Positions 60,141-64,000 of a DNA stretch of 64,000 nucleotides are shown in pieces (the first letter of the stretch is position 1; every line of letters starts with the position of its first letter). This DNA is from Parasponia andersonii. Lineage: Eukaryota > Streptophyta > Magnoliopsida > Rosales > Cannabaceae. A program made the position numbers and the translations under genes. Location: the NCBI GenBank assembly GCA_002914805.1, contig JXTB01000218.1, positions 219,410 through 283,409 on the forward strand, given 5' to 3'. The notes under the pieces were generated by a model. The model had not been told where the DNA came from and ran no database searches. It saw nothing but the letters and a program-made list of their open reading frames with translations.

Positions 60141-63100
60141 AAAAAAGTACTAATTACACGTGTTAGGTTTTATTACAAAATTTTACACCTTAAACTATAA
60201 CCAAGTAAGATTTTACAATATATATTTGAATATAGAGAAAATGTACATAATTTAAGTATGGATGAGATTAGATTAATTACTTTCAAAGTAAAAATTATAT
60301 CTGATCCACCAAAGTGTGTTGATTATAATTTACAAAAAACGTGACAAAATAAAAACGAGTGAAAACATTGAAAATAATTTTTTTTTCCTGATTATAGTTT
60401 TTTATAAAACCTTTTAGGATCTTTATTATGGTCTAAATACATACAAGAGATTGTGTACATCAACCAATGAATCTTTCTCTTTATGCACCAAGCTCGTAAT
60501 TGTGAAGATGTGTGAGAATCCAATAACTCTAATAACTTCCAATGATAGACTCCCATAATTTCTCTCTCTCTCTCTCTCAATTTTCTAAAATAGCTGTCAC
60601 ACTAATGTTTCAGCAGTATTGAGCATAAGACTCAAAGGAGGGGGGATGATCTTTGAGTAAAATTCAGCTAGCCCTAGTAGGCCAGTCCTGACCGAAAATT
60701 ATCATGCTCTAAGAGGCATAATAGTAGGCACTAAAAGCCCATTGCCTTTTCAGCATATTTCCTCTTTTGTGGAGTTGCCCAAAAAACTGTTGGAACTCAA
60801 TTAATCTCATGCAGCCTAAGGGACTTAAATGGACTTATTTAATTAAAGCTCTAATAAACAAAATACAGTTACAATTAACTCTTAATACAATTGAGCTTGC
60901 ACTATTAGTTATGGATTTATTCAACTTAAAATCTAAATTATATTCTTGAATTAAATAAATATTATAAGATACTTTATAATTAAAATTATGTCCATTAGAT
61001 AATTAACATGTGTATGTGTATCTCTATATGAATACCGATAATTAGAGTTAGGTAAAATTATTATTTTGTCCCTCTAATTGTATCTTTCAATTTCATGATA
61101 TAAGACTATATTTAATGAATAATTAGACTTATAGAAAGTCTTCAATTAATAAAATATTTAATTTTATTGATTATTTTGCTAAGATTTAAATCATCCAAGC
61201 TCTTATGACTTCTTAAGATAATATTTACTTCTCTATATAATAGAGTTGTGGATTTCATATTGATAAGCATATGTTCCTAATACCTATAATAATATATTAC
61301 CAAAATATCATGATCTAGATCTTCAATTTCTTGACACGTACATTTTATCATATAAAATGATACAAGTTATAAAAGGTTCATTACTTATTTTAAAATTAAG
61401 AAATACATGCGTTAATTATCAAGCTTATGAGAATATATTATTGTTAACTACACTTATTACAAGAACATCTTTTATATGGTCTATGTTCAATATTTACATA
61501 CCAAGAATTTTTGCATATGCTTATATCAATATAGATTAAGACACGTTATAAATGCATAAAGTCTTGCAACACAATCCAAGAGAAATGTCCAGTTTCTCTT
61601 ATTAGTTGTAAACAATCTTATTTGATTTAATTAGAGAAAATATGTCTTAAATTTAATAAAAAGCTTTATCAAAATATTTTTCTAATGAATAAATCATGTA
61701 ACATTTTAACATCTACTATTATACCAATAATCAAAATATTATCACAAAAATTATCCATGAAATATCCTTTATTAAATATCCAAAATATTCAATAAATATC
61801 CATAAATAATAAACACTTTTTGGACATAATCCTAACTAAGTGTGGACTTTAGAAATTCAATACAATTCAATCCTCACTTTACGGATTCGATTTGATCGAT
61901 TTGTGTGGATTTTGAATACCTAGTATAGAATAATGTATTTAAATTAATACCTATGGATTGCAACTAGAAAGGTACAGGTTGGTAATGCATATCCCACTAT
62001 CTTACTCACTAAAAAAAAACTTATACAATTAAATTCATAATTATTTATCTAAGTAAGAGTTATCATACAAAAAAGGTAAATTGGAAAAAAAAAATACCTA
62101 GAGATTTGGATGTCTGCAATTTAGACCCTGAATTTTAGATTTTATAGAATAATATTCTGAGATTAAAAATTTTTAAAAATTAATACCCTAAGTTAACTTT
62201 TGAATAATTTTAACTAGTAAAAGATTATAATGTTCTCAAAAGTAAGTAGAATAATAAGGAACAAAGTAGTTTTAATGGAGGATGTTATTATTTTTTTATT
62301 ACTAAAATTGGTCAAGAAGTCAATGTAGTGTATTAATTTTTATAAATTTGAAATCTCAGGATATTATTTAACAGAGTCTAAACTTCAAAATTTAAATTAC
62401 AGAATACTCAAACCTCAGGATTTTCTTTTGCAGTTCATCCTATAAAAAAAACACATACCTTTTTTTAAATATATTTGACGTATTTTTGTTTATTTATTTT
62501 ACGCATATAATTAAGTATTTTTATTATTATTTTTAAAAGGATATACTTTTAATTGGAGTTTTATTGAAGACAAAGACAATAATAGAAGTTGCCAAATGAT
62601 CCACTAAATATATCCTCAATATACAATAAACAATAAGTAACTATAAACTGTAGTTGAGACATGACTAATACTATGGGTAAGGGAAGCTTCTATCCTTATC
62701 AAACAATGTCAAAATGCGAAATAGGTTTAACGACGATTTTTTCTCCAAGATACAATGATCAACCCTCGACCCTCGACCCTCGACAAAGGGCACACACTTC
62801 CTAAGATGAGAGATGGCCAACGACGTCACAATGAGAATATCTAGCAAAACACTTTACTGTAGACAAATGGGGAACACCCTTTTTGTAGTTTCTTGGCTAC
62901 TCGTAGAGATCTTTTGACCGTTTTCTACGTTACAACCAACTGATTAGACAAACTCCTATTATAGCAAGGTTGAGTATGGTTGCGAGTGCTACCTAGCAAG
63001 CTTGGGTATGCCGAGCAAACATGAGTTCTGCCCAAGCAATGTTGAGCTTGATGTCCAAGCAGCATTGAATTAGCTACTTAAGCAACGTTGCAGGAGGACC

Positions 63101-64000
63101 AATTTGGGTTTGGGCTTTAACTATACTTGGCCTAAATGTTAATATTTTGAAATTTAAATAAAATATAACATTTACATATTTTTATTTTTTTAGTATGTTT
63201 AAATATTCTTACTGTACACATACCATACACTAACTATGGATATTCAACTACTCATTAGGGTAAATTACCCACGGATAAATAGGTGAACAAATAAGATTGT
63301 CATCCTTTTAAAATAACTCACGTGAAACTTTGTGTATATGAGTGGAATATAGATCTCTATTAAAATAGATTCCCTATAACTAACCAATGTGACTCCTAGT
63401 CTGGATCTATGAGTTTTTGAACAAAATACGAGTGAACAAAACATTCCGCCAAACTCTTCGGAGTACTGAATACATATATTCAATCACTTACTTGGAGATG
63501 TTAATAATATTTAAAAGGTAATAGAAATAAAATTTTTTATATGATGTTGATTAGTAAAAAAGTCACTCATCTTTTTATCTTCTCATCATGTTCATATATA
63601 TAAAAAAGAAAAGAAAAACATCTCTCTCTCAAAAGGCCAGTAACGCCTATTTAGAGGCCGGAGAGGAATTCTTTCTTTCTCCTTTATCATCTTCGTCTCC
63701 TTATTTTCGTTTAATTTTAATTCAATTTAGATTATGAGATTTATTTTTAGATTTATACATGTTTAGTGGTCAATTTTTATTTTTCTTTTTCATGGGAATG
63801 AATCTCAATTAGTGTTAACAGCCTTATTTAGTCTACCTTACTAAGAACGCAGTCAGGAACAAATATTGAATGCAACAGAATACTGGCGATCCTTGTTATC
63901 TGTTTCTCTTGAAAAACAAGGTAACTCACATATTTGTTTTTAGTTGTGTTTGTGATTCATTTTTTATTTATTTTTTTGAGGAGTTTGAAATTGTAATTTT
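60141..64000. other. Gene-poor right end of the window
   Basis: Mostly AT-rich with no supported gene. Islands of mixed composition at 60600-60790, 62755-63130 (GACCCTCGACCCTCGAC; AAGCA.TGTTGAGCTT-like words) and 63620-63720 (CT-rich, possibly a leader or LTR part) look repeat-derived but match nothing I can name. A gene beginning beyond 64000 cannot be excluded. Confidence 0.4.

Overview
The window is eudicot nuclear DNA. It has AT-rich intergenic sequence, short GT-AG introns, six plant genes with clear orthologous families, and plant-type transposable elements (MULE, LTR retrotransposon, SINE and MITE sequences). I cannot name the species. It is a draft scaffold: there is a 917-base N run (52319-53235) and three isolated N characters (19030, 30711, 54753). 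At least one isolated N (30711) hides real sequence.

Layout, left to right. 1-4150: decayed repeats, namely the 3' end of a large LTR, a MITE, and a broken DUF1985-type transposon gene. 4160-6500 (+): TRM61, the catalytic subunit of the tRNA m1A58 methyltransferase. 8669-12540 (+): plastid phosphoenolpyruvate/phosphate translocator. 13172-16497 (-): R2R3-MYB factor of the MYB98/MYB64/MYB119 class. 16.5-28.9 kb: a repeat block with two large LTR-like copies in inverted orientation, a SINE, MITEs and AT microsatellites. 29147-34710 (-): WW-domain DEAD-box helicase of the DRH1/RH14 type. 36555-41.4 kb (-): DRM-type de novo DNA methyltransferase. 43494-48.55 kb (-): GSK3/shaggy-like kinase with a solo LTR in its 5'-UTR intron and a one-base frame break in one exon. 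48895-57017: a MULE carrying a mudrA-like transposase and a convergent DUF1985/Ulp1 protease gene, bounded by a perfect 9-bp target duplication. 57-64 kb: gene-poor, old retrotransposon-like sequence.

Exon coordinates below come from joining open frames at GT/AG sites, and reading frame was checked across every junction. Five of the six host genes assemble into full-length proteins of the usual family size (the helicase only after allowing for the collapsed gap at 30711). The kinase does not keep frame. The host genes are not an operon and share no pathway. The one thematic link is that a de novo DNA methyltransferase gene lies about 8 kb from a transposon whose terminal arms are packed with CpG-containing TCGA words.

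No clearly new biological system was found. The most informative items are: the MULE with its Ulp1 gene and inverted TCGA-rich arms; the shaggy-kinase copy with a frame break and a TREE-to-THEE change; the assembly gap that removes exactly the DEAD box of the helicase; a GC-AG intron in the translocator; and an LTR pair in which one copy carries a SINE at a site that is empty in a third copy.
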